A stretch of DNA of 64,000 nt from Actinomyces oris (lineage in GTDB: Bacteria; Actinomycetota; Actinomycetes; Actinomycetales; Actinomycetaceae), in contig NZ_VICC01000006.1 of NCBI RefSeq assembly GCF_006546825.1, positions 248,001 to 312,000 on the forward strand, written 5' to 3'. The notes beneath the pieces are model-generated. The model had not been told where the DNA came from, ran no database searches, and saw nothing but the letters and a program-made list of their open reading frames with translations. Below, piece by piece: positions 39,601 through 47,035 of this stretch (position 1 is the first letter of the stretch; every line of letters starts with the position of its first letter). The position numbers and the translations under genes are program-made.

Positions 39601-42600
39601 GGGCTCCTCGGCCCCGCTGACCAGTGCGAGCGCCGTGGACTCCCTCATCGACTCCGCCGTCCAGGCCGTCGCCGCCGACCACGGTGTGAGCGTCGCCAAG
39701 CCGAGTGCCGGAGGTGCCGGGGGCGCGGTGGTCGACTCCGCGGCCCTGGACGCCTTCGCCCAGAGCGTCACCGGCTCCGAGGGTGTCCTGGCCACCACGG
39801 CCCGCACCCTCCTGGACGCCCTGGGGCTGGCCGAGAAGGCCACTGTCGCGGCTGATGCCGATGACGAGGCCTCCCGTACCCGGGCTGCCATGGCCGCCCT
39901 GGACGCCGAGCTCGGTGCCGGATGGGTCAAGTCCGTCACCCCGGGCTTCGCCCCTGAGCGCGCCGTGCTCATCGATGACCGCTGGGCCACGGCCCGTGAG
40001 GACGTCGCCCGACTCGGCTCCGGCGAGACCGACCTGGACGCCTTCCGCCGGCTCCTGGCCCCCGAGCGCTTCGTGGGTCTGGGACAGGCGGTGGCCGATC
40101 ACGCCACCTGGTGGGCCAAGCAGGCCAAGGCCTCCGACCTGGCCGACGGCGCCGAGCGCGCCGCCGTCCTGACCGAGATCGCCCAGGCCGCGCCGAAGAC
40201 CCCGCAGGCCGGTGACGCCACGGTGCGCTGGTCCGAGGACGTCGCCGTCGTCACCGGTGTGGCCCCCGGCTCCATCGCGGCGGCCGTCGTCGGGGAGCTG
40301 CTGGCCGGTGGCGCCACCGTGGTGGCCACCAGCTCGCGCCTGACCCACGAGCGCCTCGAGTTCGCCACCACCCTGTACCGCGAGCACGCCGCGGCCGGCG
40401 CCAAGCTGTGGATGGTTCCCGCGAACCTGTCCTCCTACCGAGACGTCGACGCTCTGGCGGAGTGGATCGGCAACGACCAGGTGGTCACCTCCGGCGGCTC
40501 CACCAAGGTCGTCAAGGAGGCCCTGGTTCCCACCCTCCTGTTCCCCTTCGCTGCGCCGCGAGTCTCGGGCACGCTGGCCGACGCCGGCCCGGCGGCCGAG
40601 TCCCAGACCCGCCTGCTGCTGTGGTCGGTGGAGCGCACCATCGCCGCTCTGAGCGCCATCGGCACCGACACCCACGTCGACCACCGTCTGCACGTGGTCC
40701 TGCCCGGCTCCCCGAACCGGGGCACCTTCGGCGGTGACGGCGCCTACGGCGAGGTCAAGTCCGCCCTGGACGCGATCGTCAACCGCTGGTCCTCGGAGCG
40801 GGCCTGGGCCCAGCGCGTCACCCTGGCCCACCCGCGCATCGGCTGGGTCAAGGGCACCGGCCTCATGGGCGGTAACGACCCGCTCGTCGCCGCTGTCGAG
40901 GCAGCCGGGGTGCGCACCTGGACCACGGAGGAGATCGCCTCCGAACTCACCGGCCTGTGCACCACCGAGGTGCGCACCCAGGCGGCTCAGGCCCCGGTGA
41001 ACGCCGACCTCACGGGGGGACTGGGTGACGACATCGACCTGGTGGCCCTGCGTGAGAACGCCGCCGCGCAAGCCGCTGCGCCCGCCAAGGAGACCGAGGC
41101 CCCGGCCGTCATCAAGGCCCTGCCCACCCCCGTGGTCCCGACCCAGCCCACCGCCCCCCAGTGGGGCGAGGTGAGCGCCGACCTCGATGACCTGGTCGTC
41201 ATCATCTCCACCGGAGAGGTCTCCACCTGGGGATCGGGCCGTACGCGCCGCGAGGCCGAGCTGGGAATGAGCGGCGGCGAGGACGTCGACCTGACCGCCG
41301 CCGGTGTCCTCGAGCTCGCCTGGGGCATGGGTCTGCTCACCTGGCAGGACAGCCCCAAGGCCGGCTGGTACGACACCGACGGGGAGATGGTCGAGGAGTC
41401 CGACATCCTGGAGCGCTACCGCGACGAGGTCGTGGCCCGCTGCGGTATCCGCGAGTTCGTCGACGACGGCGTCATCGCGCCGATCGCCGACGAGGAGGTC
41501 ACCGTCTACCTCGACCGCGACATCACCCTGTCGGTTCCTGACGAGGCCACGGCCCGCACCATCGAGGCCTCCGACCCCGAGCACACGCTCGTGGTTCCCG
41601 ACGCCGAGACCGGCGAGTGGACCGTCACCCGACTGGCCGGCTCACTGGCCCGGGTGCCGCGACGCGCCGCGCTGTCGCGCACGGTCGGCGGCCAGTTCCC
41701 GCGCGACTTCGACCCGGAGCGCTGGGGCATCCCCGCCTCGATGACCCAGGGCATGGACCCCATCGCCTCCTGGAACCTGGTCACCGCCGTCGACGCCTTC
41801 CTGTCGGCCGGCTTCACCCCGGCCGAGCTCCTCAAGGCCGTCCACCCCTCCGACGTGGCCTCCACGCAGGGCACCGGGTTCGGTGGCATGGAGTCGATGC
41901 GCAAGATGTTCGTCGGCCGGTTCCTGGGGGAGGAGCGTCCCAGCGACATCCTCCAGGAGGCCCTGCCCAACGTCGTGGCCGCCCACGTCATGCAGTCCTA
42001 CATCGGCGGCTACGGTGCCATGGTCCAGCCGGTGAGCGCCTGCGCCACCGCGGCCGTCTCCATTGAGGAGGGCTGGGACAAGATCGCCCTGGGCAAGGCC
42101 GACGTCGTCGTGGCCGGCGCCATCGACGACATCTCGATCGAGTCAGTCGTCGGCTTCGGCAACATGAACGCCACCGCGGAGGCCGCGGCCATGCGCGCCA
42201 AGGGCATCTCCGACCGCCACTTCTCACGCGCCAACGACCGCCGTCGCGGCGGATTCGTGGAGGCCGAGGGCGGCGGCACGGTGATCCTGGCCCGTGGCTC
42301 GGTGGCGGCCCGCATGGGGCTGCCGGTGGCCGGTGTGGTTGGTTTCGTCTCCTCCTACGCCGACGGCGCCCACACCTCGATCCCGGCACCCGGCCTGGGC
42401 GCCCTGGGCGCCGGCCGCGGCGGGCGAAGCTCGCGCCTGGCCAAGGCCCTGGCGGCCCTGGGTGTGGAGGCCGACGACATCGCACTGGTCTCCAAGCACG
42501 ACACCTCCACCGGTGCCAACGACCCCAACGAGTCCGAGCTGCACACGCGTCTGGCGCGCGCCCTGGGACGCTCCGAGGGCAACTCGCTGGTGGCGGTCTC

Positions 42601-43150
42601 GCAGAAGACCATCACCGGTCACGCTAAGGGCGGTGCCGCCGTCTTCCAGGTTGCGGGCCTGACCGAAATCCTCGCCTCCGGTGTGGCTCCCGGTAACGCC
42701 TCCCTGGACGTTGTGGACGCCCCGCTGGCCAAGGACGCCTTCTGGGTGTGGCCGCGCAGGCCCATCCGTCTGGCCGGTCGTGGTGGCCAGGACGGGCGTG
42801 TCCCGGGTGCCGGTCCGGTGCGTGCCGGTCTGCTGACCTCGCTGGGCTTCGGACACGTCTCCGGTCTCATCGCGATCGTCCACCCCGGTGCCTTTGAGGC
42901 CGCCCTGCGGCAGGCCGAGGGCCAGGAGGCGGTTGACGCCTGGCTGGCCTCCGCCAACGCCCGCCTGGCCGCCGGGACCAGGCGCCGCCGCGCCGGAATG
43001 ATCGGTCGGGCCCCGCTGTTCGAGCAGGTCCAGGGCCGTCGTCTGGGGGAGGAGTCCAAGCAGCGCGACCCGCACGAGGTCGAGGCCGCCATGCTGCTCG
43101 ACCCCGATGCTCGCCTGGGCTCCGACGGCGTCTACCACGCGGGGGAGTAA
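33698..43150 (+). CDS. fas: Type I multidomain fatty acid synthase
   Basis: About 3150 residues from GTG 33698 (AAGGA ten bases upstream). ATG 33554, overlapping accD, is an alternative that adds a Pro/Ser-rich tail. Domain order matches the mycobacterial/corynebacterial FAS-I: acetyltransferase with GHSQG (Ser137); enoyl reductase from about 410 (AVLLAGMTPTTVDP); hot-dog dehydratase near 1257 (FARVTGDFNPIHTSYN); malonyl/palmitoyl transferase GHSLG (Ser1472); an Ala/Pro linker; acyl carrier domain with phosphopantetheine serine at about 1858 (TNGVSSRRNQ); ketoreductase near 2182 (VTGVAPGSIAAAV); ketosynthase with Cys2782 (VSACATAAVS), His2934 and His2975. All catalytic residues I could check are present. 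It needs AcpS, encoded just downstream, for activation, and malonyl-CoA from the two genes upstream. Confidence 0.97.
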   Translation: MHTNSQAPSPATTIAERLSGGEPYIITFGGQATPWRQTLADLVSLDHTLAADVVAVDQAVAERLAPVSTDLLTVTPRGSRLLDDEAAPVAPQHRTTADGADVSVPGILMAQHAALASLPGAGIDPAAHAPVSAVGHSQGVLGVSLLQAVQAGERERVIEVHAIARLIGAAATRTTRRLDLGTVGESTPMLSVRGVTRSVLDAVLARVPGSERISVGVTNGRQAHILSGRPADLEAVVTALEAAAARSAKARKDRRRGGAVLAPVTEFLTTSVPFHTPLLAGAVDDVAAWAAACGLNEKLARELATAVLIDPVDWPGLVTGALAAGSDAPVRTVLDLGPGNVLVRLTEGVVAGTGTTVVPAGTAKAIDDLDRAGAAPRPGVDRSRFAPRITRLPDGRLTLDTAFTRLTGRSAVLLAGMTPTTVDPAIVAAAANAGYWAELAGGGQTTPAVLTENLQGLEKALEPGRTAAFNAMFMDRYLWNLHLGTQRLLSKARAGGAPIDGITISAGIPELEEATALLERLHAEGFPYIAFKPGTVDQIRQVLAIARAVPDSPVIIQIEDGHAGGHHSWEDLDTMLLATYDAIRAVTNVVLVVGGGIGTPTRAADYLTGRWAEAYGTAAAPVDGVMIGTAAMTCLEAKTNDDVKQLLVDTPGIPEDSGVEGGWVASGESIGGMTSGLSHLRADLYEIDNSSARASRLIQELAGDEAAMSARRQEMIDALAKTAKPYFGDVEEMTYLEWATRYAELCVAPHEGRSATRADWADEGWYDRFIDLLHRIEARLSRADHGEIPTLFADYDAVIDSDAALAALAEHYPSAASTLVEPVDAAWFVDLCRKHPKPVPFVPVVDADILRWWGTDSLWQSQDPRYTADQVRIIPGPVAVAGITTINEPVGELLGRFETAAVEALQEAGTDEQEAAGRLGAAPAVADGVLAAPVADAKELVQVAPHVLWNGHLTVNPAIVLDDDAYNVVARPDVAEDAYDLDIRLDTHWDGTPGGDEIHAVRRLVVPLRLARAWDGAAPLVDPERISETMNDLLRATAGVGAVSITGDHVDHLPEVRPAQAGATDVLGRPTTQPFGTIHGSFTLASTLGHDHASVTADALPSDLSAAPFVPDALLGPCWPVVYAALGSVVEDGMPLIEGLLGAVHLDHTIDLHLTLHQLQEAAATTSPTINVTGWVAALEESSAGRVVDVRLELTDATDGTVVALMRERFAIRGRASGNAVPSAPELAGGTGRETAPAARRILRRTTVTAPADMTAFARVTGDFNPIHTSYNAAHVAGMEAPLVHGMWLSATAQQVAASTAADGSRHVLAGWTYVMTGPVELSDDVEITVERTGLVVGGGYVLEVVCRINGEVVSRGTAVTTPEPTAYVYPGQGIQAPGMGLDEMNSSKAAREIWERADAHTRAELGFSVINLVRDNPTEMTARGVTYRHPEGLLNLTQFTQVALATVAMATTARLAEAGALVDSAAFAGHSLGEYTALSAYGRVMPVETTISIVFQRGSTMHSLVPRDADGASNYRMGALRPNQAGIKADEVEAYVRSISEATGEFLQIVNHNLAGVQYAVAGTIKGLDALATDARAKAKARGGKNPFMFVPGIDVPFHSEVLRPGVPEFRGRLLELVPEDLDVARLVGHYVPNLVARPFALTQDFARSILEVVPSEPVEEILADWDSWVKRPTELARVLLVELLAWQFASPVRWIETQEVLLSSPSEGGLGIEHIVEVGLANSPTLANLATNTLRLPQHAGRHVTVHNARRDEARVLATDTDPAVELTEPDFDVPAAEEPAAEAQAPAQSTAAEQAPAPAAEAAPAGPAPAAAGPVDDLPFGATDALTVLLAHASRIRPEQIGATDTTETLTNGVSSRRNQLLMDLGTELELASIDGAADADMTALAATVAKGAPGYKAFGPVLTEAIRVGLGRLLGPSGVRASRIADRVTGTWGLGQGWVSHVTAALFLGTREGASMRGEDLASLGSSAPLTSASAVDSLIDSAVQAVAADHGVSVAKPSAGGAGGAVVDSAALDAFAQSVTGSEGVLATTARTLLDALGLAEKATVAADADDEASRTRAAMAALDAELGAGWVKSVTPGFAPERAVLIDDRWATAREDVARLGSGETDLDAFRRLLAPERFVGLGQAVADHATWWAKQAKASDLADGAERAAVLTEIAQAAPKTPQAGDATVRWSEDVAVVTGVAPGSIAAAVVGELLAGGATVVATSSRLTHERLEFATTLYREHAAAGAKLWMVPANLSSYRDVDALAEWIGNDQVVTSGGSTKVVKEALVPTLLFPFAAPRVSGTLADAGPAAESQTRLLLWSVERTIAALSAIGTDTHVDHRLHVVLPGSPNRGTFGGDGAYGEVKSALDAIVNRWSSERAWAQRVTLAHPRIGWVKGTGLMGGNDPLVAAVEAAGVRTWTTEEIASELTGLCTTEVRTQAAQAPVNADLTGGLGDDIDLVALRENAAAQAAAPAKETEAPAVIKALPTPVVPTQPTAPQWGEVSADLDDLVVIISTGEVSTWGSGRTRREAELGMSGGEDVDLTAAGVLELAWGMGLLTWQDSPKAGWYDTDGEMVEESDILERYRDEVVARCGIREFVDDGVIAPIADEEVTVYLDRDITLSVPDEATARTIEASDPEHTLVVPDAETGEWTVTRLAGSLARVPRRAALSRTVGGQFPRDFDPERWGIPASMTQGMDPIASWNLVTAVDAFLSAGFTPAELLKAVHPSDVASTQGTGFGGMESMRKMFVGRFLGEERPSDILQEALPNVVAAHVMQSYIGGYGAMVQPVSACATAAVSIEEGWDKIALGKADVVVAGAIDDISIESVVGFGNMNATAEAAAMRAKGISDRHFSRANDRRRGGFVEAEGGGTVILARGSVAARMGLPVAGVVGFVSSYADGAHTSIPAPGLGALGAGRGGRSSRLAKALAALGVEADDIALVSKHDTSTGANDPNESELHTRLARALGRSEGNSLVAVSQKTITGHAKGGAAVFQVAGLTEILASGVAPGNASLDVVDAPLAKDAFWVWPRRPIRLAGRGGQDGRVPGAGPVRAGLLTSLGFGHVSGLIAIVHPGAFEAALRQAEGQEAVDAWLASANARLAAGTRRRRAGMIGRAPLFEQVQGRRLGEESKQRDPHEVEAAMLLDPDARLGSDGVYHAGE

Positions 43151-43168
43151 CCACCTCACCTGAGCGCT

Positions 43169-43222
43169 CACAGGACCGGTTTCACGGCTAATGGGTTCCA
43201 TTTCCGTGGAACCGGTCCTGTG
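43169..43222 (+). promoter_or_regulatory. Two mutually exclusive hairpins between fas and acpS
   Basis: The outer stem pairs CACAGGACCGGTT (43169-43181) perfectly with 43210-43222 over 13 bp. The inner stem pairs GGTTCCA (43194-43200) with TGGAACC (43207-43213) around a 6-base loop. The right arm of the inner stem shares 43210-43213 with the outer stem, so both cannot form fully together. No U-tract follows. It may be a terminator of fas, an attenuator of acpS, or a processing site. Confidence 0.7.
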
Positions 43223-43290
43223 CGTGCACACAGTCTTGTCAAAGGGAATTCCTCAATGATTTGTAAGTCTTTCTTTTCTGGAGTTCGGTG

Positions 43291-43797
43291 ATGGCGGAAC
43301 CACGGCTTCCAGATACTCCGCAGACTCCCCCCGGTTCCGCTGTTCTGTCAGTGGGTACGGACCTGGTGCACATTCCGGGTTTCTCCGCCCAGCTCGAGCA
43401 GCCCGGCAGCGTCTTCGCACAACGCGCCTTCACGGCGCGCGAGCGCCGAGAGGCCCGAAATCGTTCGGAGGAGAGGGGAACCAACCCGGCCCAGCACCTG
43501 GCAGCGCGGTGGGCGGCCAAGGAGTCCTTCATCAAGGCCTGGAGCCAGGCACACGTTCTGTGCGCAAAATGTCGCGGAACGAGTACCTCTCCGGTTATCC
43601 TGGCCGAGGACGTCGACTGGCGTGAGATCGAGGTTGTCACCGATCGGTGGGGCCGGCCTTCTTTGCGCCTGAGCGGCACCGTTGCCCACGCTGTTGAGCG
43701 CAGCCTCGGAGAGGAGGTATCAACCCCAGGGTGTTGGCCGGTTTCCATGAGCCATGACGGTGACTACGCCGCGGCCATCGTCCTTCACGTGCGTTGA
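43291..43797 (+). CDS. acpS: Holo-[acyl-carrier-protein] synthase
   Basis: 168 residues from ATG 43291 (GGAG seven bases upstream; the preceding GTG at 43288 is only four bases away). It transfers 4'-phosphopantetheine from CoA to the carrier serine. The two signature motifs are present: VGTDLVHIPGF (metal-binding Asp24) and RWAAKESFIKAWS (Glu78). It is longer than the usual 120-130 residues, mainly through an insert after the second motif (CAKCRGTSTSP). Its location right after fas points to activation of the FAS carrier domain. Confidence 0.95.
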   Translation: MAEPRLPDTPQTPPGSAVLSVGTDLVHIPGFSAQLEQPGSVFAQRAFTARERREARNRSEERGTNPAQHLAARWAAKESFIKAWSQAHVLCAKCRGTSTSPVILAEDVDWREIEVVTDRWGRPSLRLSGTVAHAVERSLGEEVSTPGCWPVSMSHDGDYAAAIVLHVR

Positions 43798-44058
43798 GTC
43801 GTGCCCACACAGAAGGACCGGTGAGGAAACCTTGACCATGATCCAGTGAGCGGTCACTGCTGCCCGTCATGTCACGTACGGATTTGCACATCATCCGTAG
43901 TGCTTGATCTGTCACTCATGGTCGCGCCATCAGGAACATCAACGACGAGCCGCGATATGCCGCGTGCGCCGATCCGGATCACTCACGAGACTCCAGGAGT
44001 CCTTTCTCCAACGGCTGCAGCGGTATATCTCCCCTCTGACTGACGTGAGGACATATAG
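43798..44058. other. Intergenic region between acpS and putP
   Basis: 260 bp without a gene. It holds CAGTGA-GCGG-TCACTG at 43844-43859, a perfect 6-bp hairpin that may end the acpS transcript, and GACTCCAGGAGTC at 43989-44001, a 13-bp palindrome 57 bases before the putP ATG that may be an operator. A TATATCT sequence near 44024-44030 could be the putP -10, and GTGAGGA at 44045-44051 the ribosome-binding site. Confidence 0.45.
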
Positions 44059-45552
44059 ATGACTGCCACTACCTATCAAGCCATCGCGATGATCGTCTAC
44101 TTCGTGGCCATGCTCGCCATCGGGGGCTGGGCCTATCTGCGAACGGACAACTTCGACGATTACATGCTCGCCGACCGCGACCTCAATCCTTGGGTGGCAG
44201 CACTGTCGGCGGGAGCCTCGGACATGTCGGGGTGGCTGCTGATGGGACTGCCGGGAACCCTGTACGTCAGTGGACTGGTCGAGGGATGGATCGCCGTCGG
44301 ACTGACGGTCGGAGCCCTGGCCAACTGGCTGCTGGTGGCCCCGCGTCTGCGCGCCTACACCGAGGTCGCCAACAACTCGATCACCGTTCCCAGCTTCCTG
44401 GACAACCGACTCCACGACACGCATCGGTTGCTGCGCTGGTCCAGTGGCCTCATCATTCTGGTCTACTTCACCTTCTACGTTTCCTCCGGCATGGTCGCCG
44501 GCGGCCGTTTCTTCGAGTCCTCCTTCGGAATGGACTATCGCCTCGGCATGGTCATCGTCGCCGCCATCACCGTGGTCTACACGCTGATCGGCGGGTTCCT
44601 GGCCGTGTCCTACACCGACTTCGTGCAGGGAGTCATGATGGTGACCGCCCTGGTCATGGTGCCCGTCGCGGGTGTCATTCGGCTCGGGGGACTGTCCAAC
44701 CTGAGGCAGGCCATCGCCGAGGTCGACCCTCACTACTGGGTCATCTGGGGGCCGACGACGACGCTGCTTGGCGTCATCTCGGCACTGGCCTGGGGCCTGG
44801 GCTACTTCGGTCAGCCGCACATCATCGTCCGGTTCATGGCCATCCGCAGCCCCCGGGAGGCCGTGGCCGGAGGCACCATCGGAATCGGCTGGATGCTCTT
44901 CGCCGTGCTCGGTGCAGCCGGCACCGCGATCGTGGGCGTGGCCACCTACCAGCACGACAAGAAGCAGCTGGCCGACCCGGAAACCGTCTTCATCACACTG
45001 GGCAAGTTGCTCTTCCACCCGTTGGTCGCTGGTTTCATGCTGGCTGCCATTCTGGCCGCCATCATGTCGACGATCTCCTCCCAGCTGCTCGTGACCTCCT
45101 CAGCGCTCATCGAGGACCTGTACGGCTCCTTCGCCCGCACCCGGGAGGAGAAGATCAGTGGCAACCGCATGGTGCTCTACTCGCGCATGGCAGTCTTCGC
45201 CATCGCCCTGGTCGCGGCGGTCATGGCCTGGAACCCCAGTAAAACGATCCTCGACCTCGTGGCCTTCGCCTGGGCCGGCTTCGGCGCCTCCTTCGGCCCC
45301 ACCATTCTGCTGTCCCTGTACTGGAAGCGCTTGAGCGCCATGGGAGCCTTCGCCGGAATGATCACCGGGGCCGTCGTCGTCATGATCTGGGGGAACGTCT
45401 CCGGTGGCCCGGGCGGCATCTTCGACCTCTACGAGATCGTGCCCGGATTCCTGAGCAACCTCGCTGTGGCCGTGGCCGTATCTCTCGCAAGTCAGCCCTC
45501 CAAGGAGATCTCCGAGGAGTTCGACGCCGCCGTTGCGGCCTCACGGGCGTAG
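44059..45552 (+). CDS. putP: Sodium/proline symporter
   Basis: 497 residues with about 13 membrane segments, of the SSS (solute:sodium symporter) family. PutP features include YFVAMLAIGGWAYLRTDNFDDYMLADRDLNPWVAALSAGASDMSGWLLMGLPG at the N-terminus (family-typical spacing), the GQPHIIVRFMAIRS region in segment 7, and LAAIMSTISSQLLVTSSALIEDLY, which in PutP contains sodium-site residues. It takes up proline with sodium, for osmoprotection or as nutrient. Specificity for proline rather than another solute is by similarity. It stands alone, ended by a hairpin at 45615-45647. Confidence 0.92.
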   Translation: MTATTYQAIAMIVYFVAMLAIGGWAYLRTDNFDDYMLADRDLNPWVAALSAGASDMSGWLLMGLPGTLYVSGLVEGWIAVGLTVGALANWLLVAPRLRAYTEVANNSITVPSFLDNRLHDTHRLLRWSSGLIILVYFTFYVSSGMVAGGRFFESSFGMDYRLGMVIVAAITVVYTLIGGFLAVSYTDFVQGVMMVTALVMVPVAGVIRLGGLSNLRQAIAEVDPHYWVIWGPTTTLLGVISALAWGLGYFGQPHIIVRFMAIRSPREAVAGGTIGIGWMLFAVLGAAGTAIVGVATYQHDKKQLADPETVFITLGKLLFHPLVAGFMLAAILAAIMSTISSQLLVTSSALIEDLYGSFARTREEKISGNRMVLYSRMAVFAIALVAAVMAWNPSKTILDLVAFAWAGFGASFGPTILLSLYWKRLSAMGAFAGMITGAVVVMIWGNVSGGPGGIFDLYEIVPGFLSNLAVAVAVSLASQPSKEISEEFDAAVAASRA

Positions 45553-45614
45553 CCGGCCCACACCATTGCTCGCGGCGCTGTGGATCATCATGGCGCCTTG
45601 AGCGGTCCACGACT

Positions 45615-45647
45615 GCTGTGGTGACCCAGAACGATGGTCACCGCAGC
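45615..45647 (+). terminator. Terminator-like hairpin after putP
   Basis: GCTGTGGTGACC (45615-45626) pairs with GGTCACCGCAGC (45636-45647) with one G-U wobble and a 9-base loop; the stem can extend outward with a few mismatches. It lies 60 bases past putP and ahead of the riboswitch promoter. There is no U-tract. Confidence 0.65.
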
Positions 45648-45675
45648 GGCAGTGGCCCCGTAGCGATCAACGTTG

Positions 45676-45681
45676 TATCCT
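45676..45681 (+). promoter_or_regulatory. Candidate -10 box (TATCCT) before the FMN riboswitch
   Basis: TATCCT lies 11 bases before the first P1 base of the riboswitch, so transcription would start just ahead of the aptamer. Position and sequence fit, but I saw no clear -35. Confidence 0.5.
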
Positions 45682-45692
45682 TGCGGCCAGCA

Positions 45693-45841
45693 ACGTGCTC
45701 CGGGGTCGGTGAAAGTCCGAACCGGCGGTCACAGTCCGCGACCCGCTCGCACCGCAGCCGCTTGAGGCGGCCATGGATGCAGCGGCTGAGCCGGTGGAAT
45801 CCCGGCACCGACGGTGAAAGTCCGGAGGGGAGGATGCGCGT
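45693..45841 (+). ncRNA. FMN riboswitch (RFN element)
   Basis: The conserved RFN blocks are present in order: CGGGGTCGGTGAAAGTCCG, then ACCGGCGGTCACAGTCCGCGA, and on the 3' side GGTGGAATCCC, ACCGACGGTGAAAGTCCGGA and the closing GGGGAGGATG. P1 can form between ACGTGC (45693-45698) and GCGCGT (45836-45841). The aptamer binds FMN. It precedes the ribX/ribY-like genes rather than biosynthesis genes, so it should shut down riboflavin uptake when FMN is plentiful. The variable arm between the halves is a GC-rich hairpin (CAGCCGC with GCGGCTG). Confidence 0.95.
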
Positions 45842-45882
45842 GGCGCTCAGCGGGGAGACCCGCAGCTCGAGACAACGTCCCA

Positions 45883-45904
45883 AGCTCACGGACAGCCGTG
45901 AGCT
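45883..45904 (+). promoter_or_regulatory. Hairpin in the riboswitch expression platform
   Basis: AGCTCACGG-ACAG-CCGTGAGCT is a perfect 9-bp stem with a 4-base loop, 41 bases after the aptamer and followed by a GGGAGGTG and a GGGCGAGCGCCC hairpin. The true Shine-Dalgarno (GGGAGG, 46009-46014) is about 105 bases further on. The hairpin may be the switching terminator or an anti-sequestor. The mechanism cannot be decided by eye. Confidence 0.55.
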
Positions 45905-46022
45905 CACCGGGAGGTGAACCGGGCGAGCGCCCAGCACGTGTGTGCGCCGACCGACGGCACACAGGCGGACCCCGGTGCAGCCGGGAGCACCCGTTCCCGG
46001 AACGATCCGGGAGGACACCGCC

Positions 46023-46970
46023 GTGTACAGCCCCAGCCCCATCGGCAAGGCCGCACGCTCCTACGCTTCCCCCACCGCAGTATCCCGCGATGCCCACGAG
46101 CCGGTGACGTCCTCAGGCTCGCCAGCGCCCTCGCCGGCGGGGTCCGTCTTAGAGCCGCCGCAGACGCCGCCGCTTCATCGTCAGCCTCCTATCCGTACTG
46201 CAGGCCGCCACGGCCCGTGGCCGGCGTTCCTTCTCGGCGCTACTCTGCTCGTCGCGTGGCAGGCCGCCGCGGCCTCAGGCGCCGTTCCGGCCATCTTCCT
46301 GCCCAGTCCGCTGGCCGTCATCACGCGGATGTGGCTGGGCCTGACCCAGGCAGGACTGGCCGCCTACGCCGGGGTGACGCTCAAGGAGGCGCTCCTGGGC
46401 TGTCTGCTGGCCGCGGCCTTTGCGCTGCCACTGGCCTGGGTACTGCACCACTGGCGGTTCTTCTCCCGGGCGGTGCTGCCCTATGTCGCTGCGAGCCAGG
46501 CGGTTCCCGGTATCGCCTTAGCCCCGCTCCTCGTCCTGTGGATCGGCTACGGCACTCTGCCGGTGGTGATTCTGTGCGCCTTCATGGTGTTCTTCCCCAT
46601 CACGATCACCGTGCTTCTGGGGCTGCGGGGCCTGGACACGGACATCATCGACGCCGCCCGGCTCGACGGCGCGTACGGGCTGAGCATGCTCGTGCACATG
46701 GAGCTGCCCATGACGCTTCCGGCGATCTACACCGGACTGCGCACAGGGTTCACCCTGTCGATCACCGGCGCGGTCGTCGGAGAGATGATCATGGGCGGTG
46801 ACGGCCTGGGAATGCTGTTGTCCACGCAGCGCGACAAGGTGGACACCACGGGCATGTTCTCCACCATTGCCCTCCTGTGCATTCTGGCCACCACCATCCA
46901 CTGGGCGCTCCACGAGCTCGAGCAGCGCAGCCGCACGGTGGACGCCCTGCGTGGCCGGCGTGCCGGCTGA
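46023..46970 (+). CDS. ABC transporter permease, RibX-like (riboflavin uptake)
   Basis: About 315 residues from GTG 46023, eight bases after GGGAGG; the frame is open upstream but without support. A polar N-terminal stretch of about 60 residues is followed by six membrane segments of the SsuC/TauC/ThiX permease type, with the ABC-ATPase contact loop in IIDAARLDGAYGLSMLVHMELPMTLPAI. It follows an FMN riboswitch and precedes an NMT1/THI5-like binding protein, which matches the predicted riboflavin transporter RibXY. No ATPase gene lies nearby, so the energising subunit would have to be shared or encoded elsewhere. Confidence 0.85.
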   Translation: MYSPSPIGKAARSYASPTAVSRDAHEPVTSSGSPAPSPAGSVLEPPQTPPLHRQPPIRTAGRHGPWPAFLLGATLLVAWQAAAASGAVPAIFLPSPLAVITRMWLGLTQAGLAAYAGVTLKEALLGCLLAAAFALPLAWVLHHWRFFSRAVLPYVAASQAVPGIALAPLLVLWIGYGTLPVVILCAFMVFFPITITVLLGLRGLDTDIIDAARLDGAYGLSMLVHMELPMTLPAIYTGLRTGFTLSITGAVVGEMIMGGDGLGMLLSTQRDKVDTTGMFSTIALLCILATTIHWALHELEQRSRTVDALRGRRAG

Positions 46971-47035
46971 GCTGCCCGACCATCGCGCCCTCGCTCCCAT
47001 CGCCCTGCCCTGATCCCCCTGGAAAGGAAACACTC

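Noticed and set aside
33638-41584. Minus-strand open frame of about 2650 codons opposite fas
   Set aside because: It is fully antisense to the FAS gene, is Gly/Val/Asp-rich low complexity and has no family motif. Long antisense frames are expected opposite GC-rich coding sequence.
45914-46801. Plus-strand open frame overlapping the RibX-like permease in another frame
   Set aside because: It is Arg/Pro/Ala-rich without hydrophobic periodicity; the permease frame has the ABC loop and membrane segments.
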